NCBI RefSeq assembly: GCF_010977575.1
Contig: NZ_CP048812.1
Span: 1,984,001 to 2,048,000, forward strand
Direction of reading: 5' to 3'
DNA: 64,000 nucleotides
From: Halomonas socia
Lineage (GTDB): Bacteria > Pseudomonadota > Gammaproteobacteria > Pseudomonadales > Halomonadaceae
Shown here piece by piece: positions 55,723 through 64,000 of this stretch. The position numbers were made by a program, and so were the translations under genes. The notes under the pieces are model-generated. The model ran no database searches. It was not told where the DNA came from and saw only the letters and a list, made by a program, of their open reading frames with translations. How positions within the stretch are numbered: the stretch's first letter is position 1; every line of letters starts with the position of its first letter.

Positions 55723-57092
55723 TTCGACTACGTGAGCGTGAAAGGCAAGCGATCCTGAATTCCCTTCGGACAGGGGTCGTGCCTCGTGTAGGGCAGCAGC
55801 ATATCCAAGTTGGGCGAGCCGCCGAACTCAAGGCCCTGATTTCGGATATCGCCACTCTCGCTGATGGGGGCTCGGCGGTCCGCTTCATCATCGGGGAGTA
55901 TGGCTCGGGCAAGACCTTCTTTCTCAACCTAGTGGGGTCGATTGCCAGGGAGAAGAAACTGGTGACGGTGTCGGCAGACCTTTCTCCCGACCGCCGCCTG
56001 CATGCTACCAGCGGGCAGGGCAGGGCACTTTACGCCATGCTGATGCGCAATATGGCGACCCGGGCCAAGCCTGACGGTGGAGCCTTGGCGAGCGTCACCG
56101 AGCGCTTTGTCACCCAGGCCCTGCAGCAGGCCGACCAGGCGGGCATCACTCCTGAGGCGGCGATCAAGGAGGGACTCGATAGCCTCATGGAGATGCATGG
56201 CGGCTATGCCTTCGCCGATGTGGTGCAAGCCTATTGGCGGGGCCATGACACTGGAAATGTCGAGCTTCAGCAGGCGGCGATTCAGTGGCTGCGCGGGGAG
56301 TTTAGCACCAAGACCGAGGCGCGTCAGGCGCTGGGGGTCAGGACCATCATCGACGATGCCAACGTCTACCAAAGTCTGAAGTTGATGGCCCGATTTGTTC
56401 GATTGGCGGGATTCGAGGGGTTGCTGGTCACCCTTGATGAAATGGTTAACCTCTACAAGCTCTCCAACAGCCAGGCTCGCAACGCCAATTATGAGCAGAT
56501 TCTCGGCATTGTTAACGATGCCTTACAGGGCAGTACCGAGGGGCTGGGAGTAATGTTCGGTGGGACACCTGAGTTTCTGATGGACCCTCGTAAGGGGCTA
56601 CACAGTTATGAAGCGCTCCAGTCGCGTCTGGCCGAGAACCGCTTCGCCCGAGATGGGTTGGTGGATCTATCTGGGCCTGTGATTCGTCTCACCAACCTCA
56701 CCCAGGAAGACCTCTACCTGCTGTTAGTCAACATTCGACGGGTGTTCGCCCGCGGCGAGTCGGGCAAGGACCTGCTGCCTGATGAGGGTCTCGAGGCTTT
56801 CCTTGACCATTGCCATAATCAGATCGGTGACGCCTACTTCAAGACGCCGCGCAACTCAGTGAAGGAGTTCACTCAGTTCCTCTCACTGCTCGAGCAGAAT
56901 CCGGGTGTGAGCTGGGACAGCTTGGTCAAGAGGGTGGAGGTGGCGTCGGAGTCGCCAGACCAAATTCCCGAGGCCCCTTCGGCTCAAAGTGGTTCACCGC
57001 CACAGGAGGTACCCCCATCACTGGCGTCCACCGGTGATGATGTCACGAAGGGGGATGAGGACGATGACAGCTTTGCGACATTCAAGTTGTAG
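55719..57092 (+). CDS. BrxD-like P-loop ATPase (DUF2791 type)
   Basis: 457 residues. Walker A GEYGSGKT (59-66), Walker B-like LLVTLDEMVNL (about 235) and the sensor segment GVMFGGTPEFLMD are present. The ending (SPPQEVPPSL ... FATFKL) is acidic and disordered. This matches the BrxD ATPase seen in type 2 BREX and in separate TerB-linked loci. It uses a GTG start overlapping the TerB stop. Followed 12 bases later by the helicase. Confidence 0.8.
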   Translation: MIRLRERERQAILNSLRTGVVPRVGQQHIQVGRAAELKALISDIATLADGGSAVRFIIGEYGSGKTFFLNLVGSIAREKKLVTVSADLSPDRRLHATSGQGRALYAMLMRNMATRAKPDGGALASVTERFVTQALQQADQAGITPEAAIKEGLDSLMEMHGGYAFADVVQAYWRGHDTGNVELQQAAIQWLRGEFSTKTEARQALGVRTIIDDANVYQSLKLMARFVRLAGFEGLLVTLDEMVNLYKLSNSQARNANYEQILGIVNDALQGSTEGLGVMFGGTPEFLMDPRKGLHSYEALQSRLAENRFARDGLVDLSGPVIRLTNLTQEDLYLLLVNIRRVFARGESGKDLLPDEGLEAFLDHCHNQIGDAYFKTPRNSVKEFTQFLSLLEQNPGVSWDSLVKRVEVASESPDQIPEAPSAQSGSPPQEVPPSLASTGDDVTKGDEDDDSFATFKL

Positions 57093-57104
57093 GAACGACA
57101 GTGC

Positions 57105-59345
57105 ATGAGCGAGGCCACCTCCAGCAGTTTCACTCGCCTGGATCCCCGTATCCAACGCTGGATATGGCGCCAGCAGTGGGATCAGTTGCGCGACGTGCAG
57201 GAACAGGCCATTCCGGTGGTGCTGGCGGGTGAGCGGGATGTGTTGATTGGTGCCGCCACGGCATCCGGCAAGACCGAGGCTGCCTTCTTCCCCGCGCTGA
57301 CCGGACTGCTCAAAGCCCGGGATGCGGGTCATGCTCCAGCTCCTTTGCTGCTCTATGTGGCGCCCCTAAAGGCTCTGATCAATGACCAGGTTGGGCGGCT
57401 GGAGCTGCTGACCGAGGGCACTGAGCTGGCGCTGACGCCTTGGCACGGCGATGTCTCGACGAGCCACAAGACCCGTTTTGGCAAGCAGCCTGGGGGCGTG
57501 TTGCTCATTACCCCTGAGTCTCTCGAAGCGATGTTCGTTCGGCGGGGAACGGAGATAGCACGGCTGTTCGGTGGGCTTCGACAGATTATCATCGATGAGT
57601 GGCATGCCTTCATCGGCACCGAGCGTGGGATTCAACTGCAGTCCCAGATGAATCGTTTGGAGGTAGTCCTTCAGCGACGTATCCCCCGTGTCGGGCTCAG
57701 CGCCACCTTGGGGGACATGTCACTAGCCGCGAACGAATTGCGGCCGGGCGAAGGACATACCGTCTTCCCCATCGAGTCGACCCATGACGGGCAGGCCTTG
57801 CACGTCCAATTTCGCGGTTACGAGCGACTACCCCCCAAGACAGCTCCTAAAGAAGCAGAGACGCTCAGTCTACAAGGTAAGGACGTCCCGATTGAGGATG
57901 TCACCCATGGCGATGAGTTGGACATTCGTGATCACTTGTTCAAGCACTTGCGTGGGAAATCGAATCTAATCTTTGCCAATCGCAAGCGAGACGTCGAACT
58001 CTATGCCGAGCTACTCAGGCGTAAGAGTCAGGATCAGCGTCTCCCCGAGGAGTTCTTCGTCCATCATGGCTCGCTATCGCGGGATCTTCGTCACCATGTC
58101 GAGCAGTCGCTGAAAGCGGGGAAGCCGCTGAGCGTGGTCTGCACCTCGACGCTAGAGATGGGCGTGGATATCGGCAGTGTCGCCAGCATCGCGCAGATTG
58201 GTCCGCCTCACCAAGTGGCAAGCCTGCGTCAGCGCCTGGGGCGTTCGGGGCGACGGGGAGATCCGGCAGTGCTGCGGCTCTACGTCACCGAGTCGAGCTT
58301 GTCCCCGCATACCCCCTTCCTAGACCGCCTCCGCCCGGGGGTGTTCCAGGCCGCGGCTATGGTCGAACTCCTGGTTGAGGGGTGGTGTGAGCCGCCTCCC
58401 AGCGGTTATCTGCATCTCTCGACGCTGATCCAGCAGGTCATGTCGCTCATTGCCCAGTATGGCGGAGCCTCGGCGAACGACTTGTGGCGCGCATTGATCA
58501 AGTCCGGTCCTTTCCGCCAAGTGAGCCAGGCGCAGTTCATGGCCCTGCTGCGCGCCATGGGGGCGGCTGAATTGCTGGTGCAGTCCAGTGATGGGCTCCT
58601 GCTGCATGGCCCGGTTGGCGAGCGCCTAGTGAACCATTACGACTTCTATGCGGCCTTCTCCGCCCCGGAGGAGTACACGCTCTATCATGGCGCTAAGGTT
58701 ATAGGGAAGCTCCCGATTGATTCTCCCATCGAGACAGGCGGCTTGCTGGTGTTCGCCGGCAGGCGTTGGTTGATCCAGGACATTGATGCCGACCGCAAGG
58801 CTATTTCCTTGGTACCCTCCACAGGCGGCGTCCTCCCGCTTTTTGGCGGCAATGCGGGCTTGATCCGGCGTGAAATTCGTGAACGCATGCGCAGGCTATA
58901 TATCGAGGGGGAGGCCCCAAGGTTCCTCAACCGTGGGGCAGTGCGGCTTTTTGCCCAAGGCGGCACTTTTTTTCGTGAAGCCCAGCTCGAGACAACGTCA
59001 ATTGTCCAGGAAGCGGACCAGACACTGCTGCTGCCTTGGCACAGTGATCAGGTTCTGAATACCCTGGCGCTGCTGCTTCGCCGACTAGGCTTAGCGGCTG
59101 AGCGAGAGGGGGTAGCCGTCACGGTACAGAAAAGCGATATCGACATGGTCCGACAGGGGCTGAAACATGCCATCGCCCATCCGCCAACGTCGGCGGTTGA
59201 ATTGGCTGCGGTAGCGGAGAACAAGATCAACGAGAAGTACGATCAGTATCTCCCCGAAGAGCTGCTGTGCAGTGAGTTCGCCTCGCGCTTCCTCGACCTG
59301 GAAGGTGCCTTGGAAACCGCTGGTGATCTGCTGGTACGTCGATGA
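57105..59345 (+). CDS. BrxHI-like (Lhr-like) helicase
   Basis: Superfamily 2 helicase of 746 residues: Q-motif region, Walker A ATASGKT (51-57), PLKALINDQ (Ia), DEWH box (164-167), VGLSATLGD (III), then STLEMGVDIG and VASLRQRLGRSGRRGDP (V, VI). This Lhr-like layout is that of BrxHI from type 2 BREX. No pglX, pglZ, pglW or pglY genes are nearby, so this TerB/BrxD/BrxHI trio is separate from complete BREX. The operon ends at the IS3 remnant. Confidence 0.85.
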   Translation: MSEATSSSFTRLDPRIQRWIWRQQWDQLRDVQEQAIPVVLAGERDVLIGAATASGKTEAAFFPALTGLLKARDAGHAPAPLLLYVAPLKALINDQVGRLELLTEGTELALTPWHGDVSTSHKTRFGKQPGGVLLITPESLEAMFVRRGTEIARLFGGLRQIIIDEWHAFIGTERGIQLQSQMNRLEVVLQRRIPRVGLSATLGDMSLAANELRPGEGHTVFPIESTHDGQALHVQFRGYERLPPKTAPKEAETLSLQGKDVPIEDVTHGDELDIRDHLFKHLRGKSNLIFANRKRDVELYAELLRRKSQDQRLPEEFFVHHGSLSRDLRHHVEQSLKAGKPLSVVCTSTLEMGVDIGSVASIAQIGPPHQVASLRQRLGRSGRRGDPAVLRLYVTESSLSPHTPFLDRLRPGVFQAAAMVELLVEGWCEPPPSGYLHLSTLIQQVMSLIAQYGGASANDLWRALIKSGPFRQVSQAQFMALLRAMGAAELLVQSSDGLLLHGPVGERLVNHYDFYAAFSAPEEYTLYHGAKVIGKLPIDSPIETGGLLVFAGRRWLIQDIDADRKAISLVPSTGGVLPLFGGNAGLIRREIRERMRRLYIEGEAPRFLNRGAVRLFAQGGTFFREAQLETTSIVQEADQTLLLPWHSDQVLNTLALLLRRLGLAAEREGVAVTVQKSDIDMVRQGLKHAIAHPPTSAVELAAVAENKINEKYDQYLPEELLCSEFASRFLDLEGALETAGDLLVRR

Positions 59346-59403
59346 GTGGAAGCTTGCAGATCGTCCACTGGCTGGGGCGGTCTCCGCCGACAGTCTCGAA
59401 CGA

Positions 59404-59629
59404 TTTGCGCCTTGATCCGCTCCCGCTCGGACGTGGTCGTGCCTTCCCGGCGCCCGGCATCACGTTCGGCCTGACGGACCCAGTGGCGCAACGTCTCCAA
59501 AGTGCAGCCTATCTTGGGGCCAATGGCGTCGATGGTGGCCCACTGTGAGGGGTAGTCAGCCTCGTGGTCAAAGACCATGTGGACAGCGCGCTGACGGACC
59601 TCAGGTGCATATCGCTTGGAAGTGTTCAT
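59404..59629 (-). mobile_element. IS3-family orfA fragment
   Basis: Reads from the ATG at 59629 MNTSKRYAPEVRQRAVHMVF, later CTLETLRHWVRQAERDAGRR and TTSERERIKA, a typical IS3-group OrfA, then loses similarity at about 59404. No orfB follows. It marks the boundary between the defence genes and the LacI cluster. Confidence 0.8.
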
Positions 59630-59703
59630 GGCTCCAACCTCTCAAGATTTGGAGCCTCCGGTAATCCCTGTACGATTCAGGATACGCTAGTCACGGGTAA
59701 CGC

Positions 59704-59761
59704 TTGACAAATAGCTTGGCCTAGCTATAGTGTTGTGCAAAAGCCGATGTATACGTATACA
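59704..59761 (+). promoter_or_regulatory. lacI-family gene promoter with palindromic operator
   Basis: TTGACA (59704-59709) and TATAGT (59726-59731), 16 bases apart, predict a start of transcription near 59738. The perfect 14-base palindrome TGTATACGTATACA (59748-59761) lies just downstream. A bound LacI-type repressor would block its own transcription there. A near copy is at 60837. Confidence 0.7.
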
Positions 59762-59785
59762 CAAAAACGGTTGTTGCTGCTCACG

Positions 59786-60802
59786 ATGGATATTAAGCGT
59801 AAACGAAACAAAAAGCGTCTCAACAGCATGGACATCGCGACTCTGGCGGGTGTGTCGCAAGCTACAGTATCCAGAGTCTTGCAGAACAGTGACAAAGTAC
59901 ATCCTGACACGCGACAGCGTGTACTCGATATATTAAAGCAGACCGACTATGCCCCAAACATCTGGGCACAGGCAATGAAGAACAATCGGTCAGACTCTAT
60001 CGGTATTGTCGTTTCACGTATTACGAACCCGCTCTATCCGGAGATATTGGATATTGTTAGCGAATTGCTGACTAGCAGAGGCAAGCGGATGATTGTTTGG
60101 AATGGGGAAGGCTCTGGTGAAGAGGCGGCTTTGTCAGGGATAGAGCAATCTTTGGTAGATGGCGTGTTGTTCACCACTGCCACCGATAATTCAATTGCTC
60201 TACACCGTGCCTTAGCGTTAGACGCTCCAGCGGTGATGATAAACCGTACCGTGGATTTGCCGGGCTGTGTCTCGGTGACAAGCGACAACTACAGTGGTGG
60301 TGTTCAAGTAGCTGAGTACTTTGTAAAGCATGGGCGCCATCGAATAGGACTTCTGCCGGGCTCTCGAGCGGCCAGTACTCTCCGGGGCCGGGAAGACGGT
60401 TTTCGTAATGTACTGGAGCGTCTCGGAATAGATATATTTGTGCCTAACATCCCTGTGCAGGAGATCTCCCATGGCTACGGGCGGGATGCGATGGCTGCCT
60501 TGCTCCACACGTGTGGCGAAATTGACGCAGTTTTTTGCATCAACGATTTAGTGGCGCTGGGTGCTATGGATGCATTGCTAAAAGTTGGGTTGCGCGTTCC
60601 AGAAGACGTGTGGGTGGTTGGGTTCGATGACATTTCCATGGCAAGCTGGGAGACGAACAGTCTGTCTACAGTGCGCCAGCCGATCGAAACAATGGTTAGG
60701 GAAGGTGTCGATTTGCTTCTAAAACGAATTGACCGAATAGACGAGGAATCCCGTGTCCTTCCTGTGGAGTTTATTCCCCGGAGAAGCACGGCCTACAGCT
60801 AA
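59786..60802 (+). CDS. LacI-family transcriptional regulator
   Basis: Helix-turn-helix MDIATLAGVSQATVSRVL followed by the periplasmic-binding-protein-like effector domain (IGIVVSRITNPLYPEILDIV, DGVLFTTATDNS, VMINRTVDLPG, IGLLPGSRAA, AVFCINDLVALGAMDAL, VWVVGFDDISMASW). The start is set at ATG 59786 because codons further upstream (from 59735 or 59750) would lie across the palindromic operator; a strong ribosome site was not seen. Probable local repressor of the FAD oxidoreductase/dehydratase genes. Confidence 0.88.
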   Translation: MDIKRKRNKKRLNSMDIATLAGVSQATVSRVLQNSDKVHPDTRQRVLDILKQTDYAPNIWAQAMKNNRSDSIGIVVSRITNPLYPEILDIVSELLTSRGKRMIVWNGEGSGEEAALSGIEQSLVDGVLFTTATDNSIALHRALALDAPAVMINRTVDLPGCVSVTSDNYSGGVQVAEYFVKHGRHRIGLLPGSRAASTLRGREDGFRNVLERLGIDIFVPNIPVQEISHGYGRDAMAALLHTCGEIDAVFCINDLVALGAMDALLKVGLRVPEDVWVVGFDDISMASWETNSLSTVRQPIETMVREGVDLLLKRIDRIDEESRVLPVEFIPRRSTAYS

Positions 60803-60835
60803 AGGATAAAGATAACGAAGATAATTGGAGGAAAA

Positions 60836-62193
60836 ATGTATACGTATGCAAAAAAGAAAATAATGAATCTTTAGACTGGAGTTTGAAAGTAGATGTTCGT
60901 AACCAGCCTGATGTGCTTGTCGTCGGCGGCGGTGCGGCGGGAATTGCCGCCAGCTTTGCAGCTGCGCGGGAAGGCTCTACTGTCTTACTAGTTGAGCAGT
61001 TTGGTTCTCTCGGTGGAACTGCTAGCACGACGACACTAGGCAGCATTTGCGGGCTGTTTACAGTCGATGGAGAGGCGGTAAAACCTGTCGTAGAAGGCTT
61101 CGCTAAAACTTTTCTAGCCCTGCTTCGCGATAAATACGATGGCGCGGGCGACCCTGTACGCTGGTTACAAACTGCATCAGTGCCCTACAACCCTTTTCTG
61201 CTCTCGGTCGCAGCGGATGATGTGCTAGAACAAGCTGGCGTCGACGTATTGCTGCATGCCTCTGCCATCGATATCGTGCACGACCGGGACACAAAGAATA
61301 TTGACAGCGTACTTTTCTCGAGTCATTCCGGGATATGGGCTGTGCGTCCAAAGCTCGTTATCGACTGCACCGGTGACGGTGATATTGCAGCGCATGCAGG
61401 AGTGGGTTTTGATCTGGAATTGGACTCACTGCAGTTTCCGACCGCCATGTTCGAATGTACCGGAGTCGATCTTGACACGGTGAGAAAGAACACCCGAGAT
61501 ACTGTTCGGCAATCATTGGAACGGGCGGCGGACGACGGGCACCCCCTACCTCGGCTTTCGGCTGGGATCTTCCCGACCGACCGTGCTACGGCGCATATCA
61601 ACGCTACACGAATCCAAAACCTAGTTACAAAAAAGGCGCCCAATCCCTTAGACGTGGAAGAGATATCTAGCGCTGAAAGGGCCGGCCGTAGACAAGTCCT
61701 CGACTATATCCAGGCCTTTCGGCAGCATATGCCGGGATTTTCGGATGCCCGGATCTCCCATGCGGGTGCGACACTTGGAATTCGGGAAAGCCGACGCATC
61801 CACGGACTTTACACACTTAGTGACGAAGACGTTCTGGGGGCTAGTCGCTTCGAGGATGTAGTGGCATGCAGCGCCTGGCCAGTAGAAGACCATGACAGCA
61901 GCGGGAAAACCAAGTGGGTCTGGATGGAGCCAGGTCAGTATTACCAGATTCCCTACCGCGTTCTAGTACCCCAGAAAGTCAACAACTTACTTGTTGCTGG
62001 GCGGTGCGTATCAGCTACTCATACAGCACAGGCTTCGTTGCGCGTCGTCGCGGTTAGTATGGCGTTGGGTGAGGCTGCCGGCACTGCTGCGGCTCACTGT
62101 GTAGATAGTGGTGTTACACCGGCTGAGGTCAATGTTGAACGCCTTCAAAATCGATTGAAATACCACGGTGCTTTTTTAGGTGATGAGGCATGA
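60836..62193 (+). CDS. FAD-dependent oxidoreductase (frame break near start)
   Basis: Dinucleotide-binding motif VLVVGGGAAGIAASFAA then REGSTVLLVEQFGSLGG, the active-site-like GGTASTTTLGSICGLF and a second FAD contact VIDCTGDGDIAAHAGVG mark an FAD_oxidored-type enzyme. GGAGG (60827-60831) precedes ATG 60836, but that frame stops after 12 codons (MYTYAKKKIMNL). The enzyme's frame is open through the same stretch but has only a TTG at 60883, one base from a GGAG. One extra A in the A6 run at 60850-60855 joins them as MYTYAKKENNESLDW and on. The start is therefore uncertain. Cotranscription with the IlvD-like gene is likely. Confidence 0.8.
60837..60850 (+). promoter_or_regulatory. Second LacI-type operator-like site
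   Basis: TGTATACGTATGCA differs by one base from the palindrome at 59748 and overlaps the ATG region of the next gene. Confidence 0.6.
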
Positions 62194-62230
62194 ACATGAT
62201 GAACAGTATAAGCATAATTAGGAGCCATGC

Positions 62231-63943
62231 ATGAAGAAAAAACTCCGTAGCGTATTTCCGGTAGGGTCGACAACTTGGGCGTTACGCAAAGCGCAATGGC
62301 GTTCTTTAGGGTTAAGTGACGCTGATCTGGAAAAACCGAAGATCGCAATCGTTAACACATCTTCCGAATTGTCAAGTTGTTTTAGTCATTTGGACGGTTT
62401 CAGTAGTATAGTAAAACAGTCGGTACGAAACGCCGGCGGAGTACCGTTTGAGATCAGAACTACAGCACCTAGCGATTTCATTACCAGCTCCGGACTGTCT
62501 GGTCGTTACTTAATGCCATCAAGAGACTTGATAATCAACGACATTGAGGTCGCTGTGGAGGGGGCACAACTGGACGGCATGATCTGCCTTTCTTCTTGTG
62601 ACAAAACTGCGCCAGCACACCTTATGGCGGCAGGCCGTCTAAATATACCCGCTTTCATTCTCCCTTGTGGTTATCAGCAGTGCGGGAAGCTAGCAGGGAA
62701 GTCCGTGGACATTGAGGACGTATTCGAATCCGTAGGCGGTGTGAGCAGTGGCCGAATTACCCAAGAGCATCTTTCATCGATGTGTGAAGTTGCTGTCGGT
62801 AGCCCTGGTGTATGTACCGGGATGGGGACCGCAAACAGCATGCATATCGTCTCCGAAGCACTCGGAATGGCACCGGCGGGAGCAACACCTGCGGCGGCAG
62901 TGGGAAACAAGCTCGCAGAACTTCTCAAGACCAGTGGCGACATTATTATCAGGCTTGTTGAGGAGGATATACGGCCCCGCGATATAATTACTGACGACTC
63001 TGTCCGCAATGCTCTAATCGTTTCGCTGGCAGTTTCGGGCTCTTTAAACGTTGCTCGGCATCTACAGGGTGTGGCCGTCGAAACAGGATTAAGCATCAGT
63101 ATATATGACACACTAGAAACACTGCGTGATCATGTGCCTGTCCTAACAGCAGTCAAGCCTAACGGCGAGACGCGGATCGATCAATTCGAAGCCGCCGGAG
63201 GTACGCGAGAAGTTATCCGACAGCTCGCTCCTTTATTGAACCGCGATGTGATCACAATCGATGGAAAAAGTCAAAATATACCGTTATCAGAAAAGGATGG
63301 TAATGAAGAGAAACAATCGATTATCGGAACTCTTGAAGCTCCGATTTCCGAAGGTCCTTCTCTCCTCCTTGTACGGGGTAACATAGCCGTGGACGGTGCG
63401 TTGATCAAGATTGGCACTCGCTCATTGAGCGAGTTCTCTTTCACCGGTGAAGCCGTAATATTCGAAAGCCAAGAAGACGCTCTTGAAGGGCTCCGTGACG
63501 GGAAAGTTCGGTCCGGCAACGTAGTCGTTCTGCGAGGTCTCGGGCCAGTCGGTGGTCCCGGTGTAGCTTCAGCATCTTGGTTTGTGGCCGCCTTGCACGG
63601 AGCTGGCCTAGGAGAATCTGTAGCCGTTATTACCGATGGTCAGCTTTCCGGTCTCAATCATGGAATTGTAGTCGGGCAAGTTATGCCAGAGGCCGCGACA
63701 GGGGGAGCACTGGGATTGATTTATGACGGCGATACGATCGAAATCGACGCTGTAAAGCAATATATTAACTTGAAAGTATCTGATGCCGAGTTGGCCAACA
63801 GGCCGAATACTTGTCCGATTGCACCACTGCCGACCGACCGTGGATGGTTACACCACTATCGGCATTTGGTTGCTTCACTGAGAGAGGGCGCAGTTTTGAA
63901 AAACCAAGGCTCGAGTCTCAGCGTATCACCAAGCAAAAAATAA
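62231..63943 (+). CDS. IlvD/Edd-family dehydratase
   Basis: Iron-sulfur dehydratase of the dihydroxy-acid/phosphogluconate/sugar-acid dehydratase family, 570 residues. Three likely cluster cysteines are C50 (SSCFSHL), C123 (SSCDKTAPAH) and C195 (GVCTGMGTANSM); ITDGQLSGLNHGIVVGQV and PEAATGGALGLIYDGD are the C-terminal signatures. With a LacI regulator and an FAD enzyme, a sugar-acid substrate is likelier than the branched-chain amino-acid intermediate. The ribosome site is AGGAG 8 bases before the ATG. Confidence 0.88.
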   Translation: MKKKLRSVFPVGSTTWALRKAQWRSLGLSDADLEKPKIAIVNTSSELSSCFSHLDGFSSIVKQSVRNAGGVPFEIRTTAPSDFITSSGLSGRYLMPSRDLIINDIEVAVEGAQLDGMICLSSCDKTAPAHLMAAGRLNIPAFILPCGYQQCGKLAGKSVDIEDVFESVGGVSSGRITQEHLSSMCEVAVGSPGVCTGMGTANSMHIVSEALGMAPAGATPAAAVGNKLAELLKTSGDIIIRLVEEDIRPRDIITDDSVRNALIVSLAVSGSLNVARHLQGVAVETGLSISIYDTLETLRDHVPVLTAVKPNGETRIDQFEAAGGTREVIRQLAPLLNRDVITIDGKSQNIPLSEKDGNEEKQSIIGTLEAPISEGPSLLLVRGNIAVDGALIKIGTRSLSEFSFTGEAVIFESQEDALEGLRDGKVRSGNVVVLRGLGPVGGPGVASASWFVAALHGAGLGESVAVITDGQLSGLNHGIVVGQVMPEAATGGALGLIYDGDTIEIDAVKQYINLKVSDAELANRPNTCPIAPLPTDRGWLHHYRHLVASLREGAVLKNQGSSLSVSPSKK

Positions 63944-63992
63944 AAAGAGGCTGACAAGCCCTAAAAATTGTATAAACTAAAGGAGCACAAAG

Positions 63993-64000
63993 ATGATAAA
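63993..64000 (+). CDS. Start of a further gene cut by the window end
   Basis: ATG at 63993 with AAGGAG 9 bases upstream, 50 bases after the dehydratase stop, same strand. Only two codons are visible; it is presumably the next member of the LacI-controlled cluster. Confidence 0.5.

Noticed and set aside
53363-59345. Complete BREX or DISARM locus
   Set aside because: Only BrxD- and BrxHI-like genes are present. The methyltransferase upstream belongs to a different operon and no PglZ, PglY, DrmA or DrmB-like protein was seen.
60836-60874. 12-codon leader peptide controlling the FAD enzyme by attenuation
   Set aside because: No run of regulatory codons and no terminator hairpin after it; a single missing A explains it better.

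Overview
The window looks like the chromosome of a moderately GC-rich gammaproteobacterium, most likely Halomonas or a close relative. This rests on gene order and protein resemblance; no database search was run. The left 4.3 kb is core genome: queA-tgt-yajC-secD on the minus strand and a tRNA-Leu(CAA) on the plus strand. Everything to the right is accessory DNA, starting with a tyrosine integrase whose 3' end abuts the tRNA. This is a typical tRNA-anchored genomic island; its far end was not found.

Layout. (1) 4.3-12 kb: integrase, AlpA-like excisionase, a hypothetical, a DUF3987 protein, an intact IS1380-family element, an inovirus Gp2-like (HUH/Rep) protein and a truncated P4-type integrase. 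(2) 12-14 kb: a pile-up of IS3, IS30 and IS1380 remnants, one of which truncates a dehydrogenase gene. (3) 14-27 kb: two related catabolic clusters, each with a GntR regulator, Ldh-family oxidoreductases and an isopropylmalate-dehydrogenase-like gene. They carry an aldehyde dehydrogenase, an iron alcohol dehydrogenase, an RraA-like protein and a tripartite tricarboxylate transporter (TTT). (4) 28-38 kb: a nine-gene minus-strand operon (enolase-superfamily dehydratase, TTT transporter with a split tctB, FAH hydrolase, Ldh oxidoreductase, second dehydratase, DapA-type aldolase) with a divergent GntR. It looks like uptake and breakdown of an acidic sugar. (5) 38.3-42 kb: a phage-like recombination set (DUF932, ERF annealing protein, YqaJ nuclease, RadC). 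(6) 42-59 kb: a defence island. It holds a FitAB-type toxin-antitoxin pair; an MmeI-like methyltransferase followed by a helper of unknown function, RhuM, a helicase and a GIY-YIG nuclease; a Gp37/Gp68 radical-SAM-like plus three-Cys-motif-partner pair; and a TerB / BrxD-like / BrxHI-like trio. (7) 59-64 kb: after an IS3 remnant, a LacI regulator with palindromic sites, an FAD oxidoreductase and an IlvD/Edd dehydratase, continuing beyond the window.

Two things cut across the window. A 27-base sequence occurs at 11.4 and 38.3 kb (25/27 identical), bracketing all the catabolic DNA, with a recombinase gene at the left copy. And at least eight reading frames are interrupted in the same direction, each equivalent to one missing base and several at homopolymers. 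That looks as much like uncorrected long-read deletions as like gene decay, and it affects how every 'pseudogene' here should be read. The strongest candidate for an undescribed system is the five-gene methyltransferase/RhuM/helicase/GIY-YIG operon, whose methyltransferase seems to lack the nuclease domain of its relatives.
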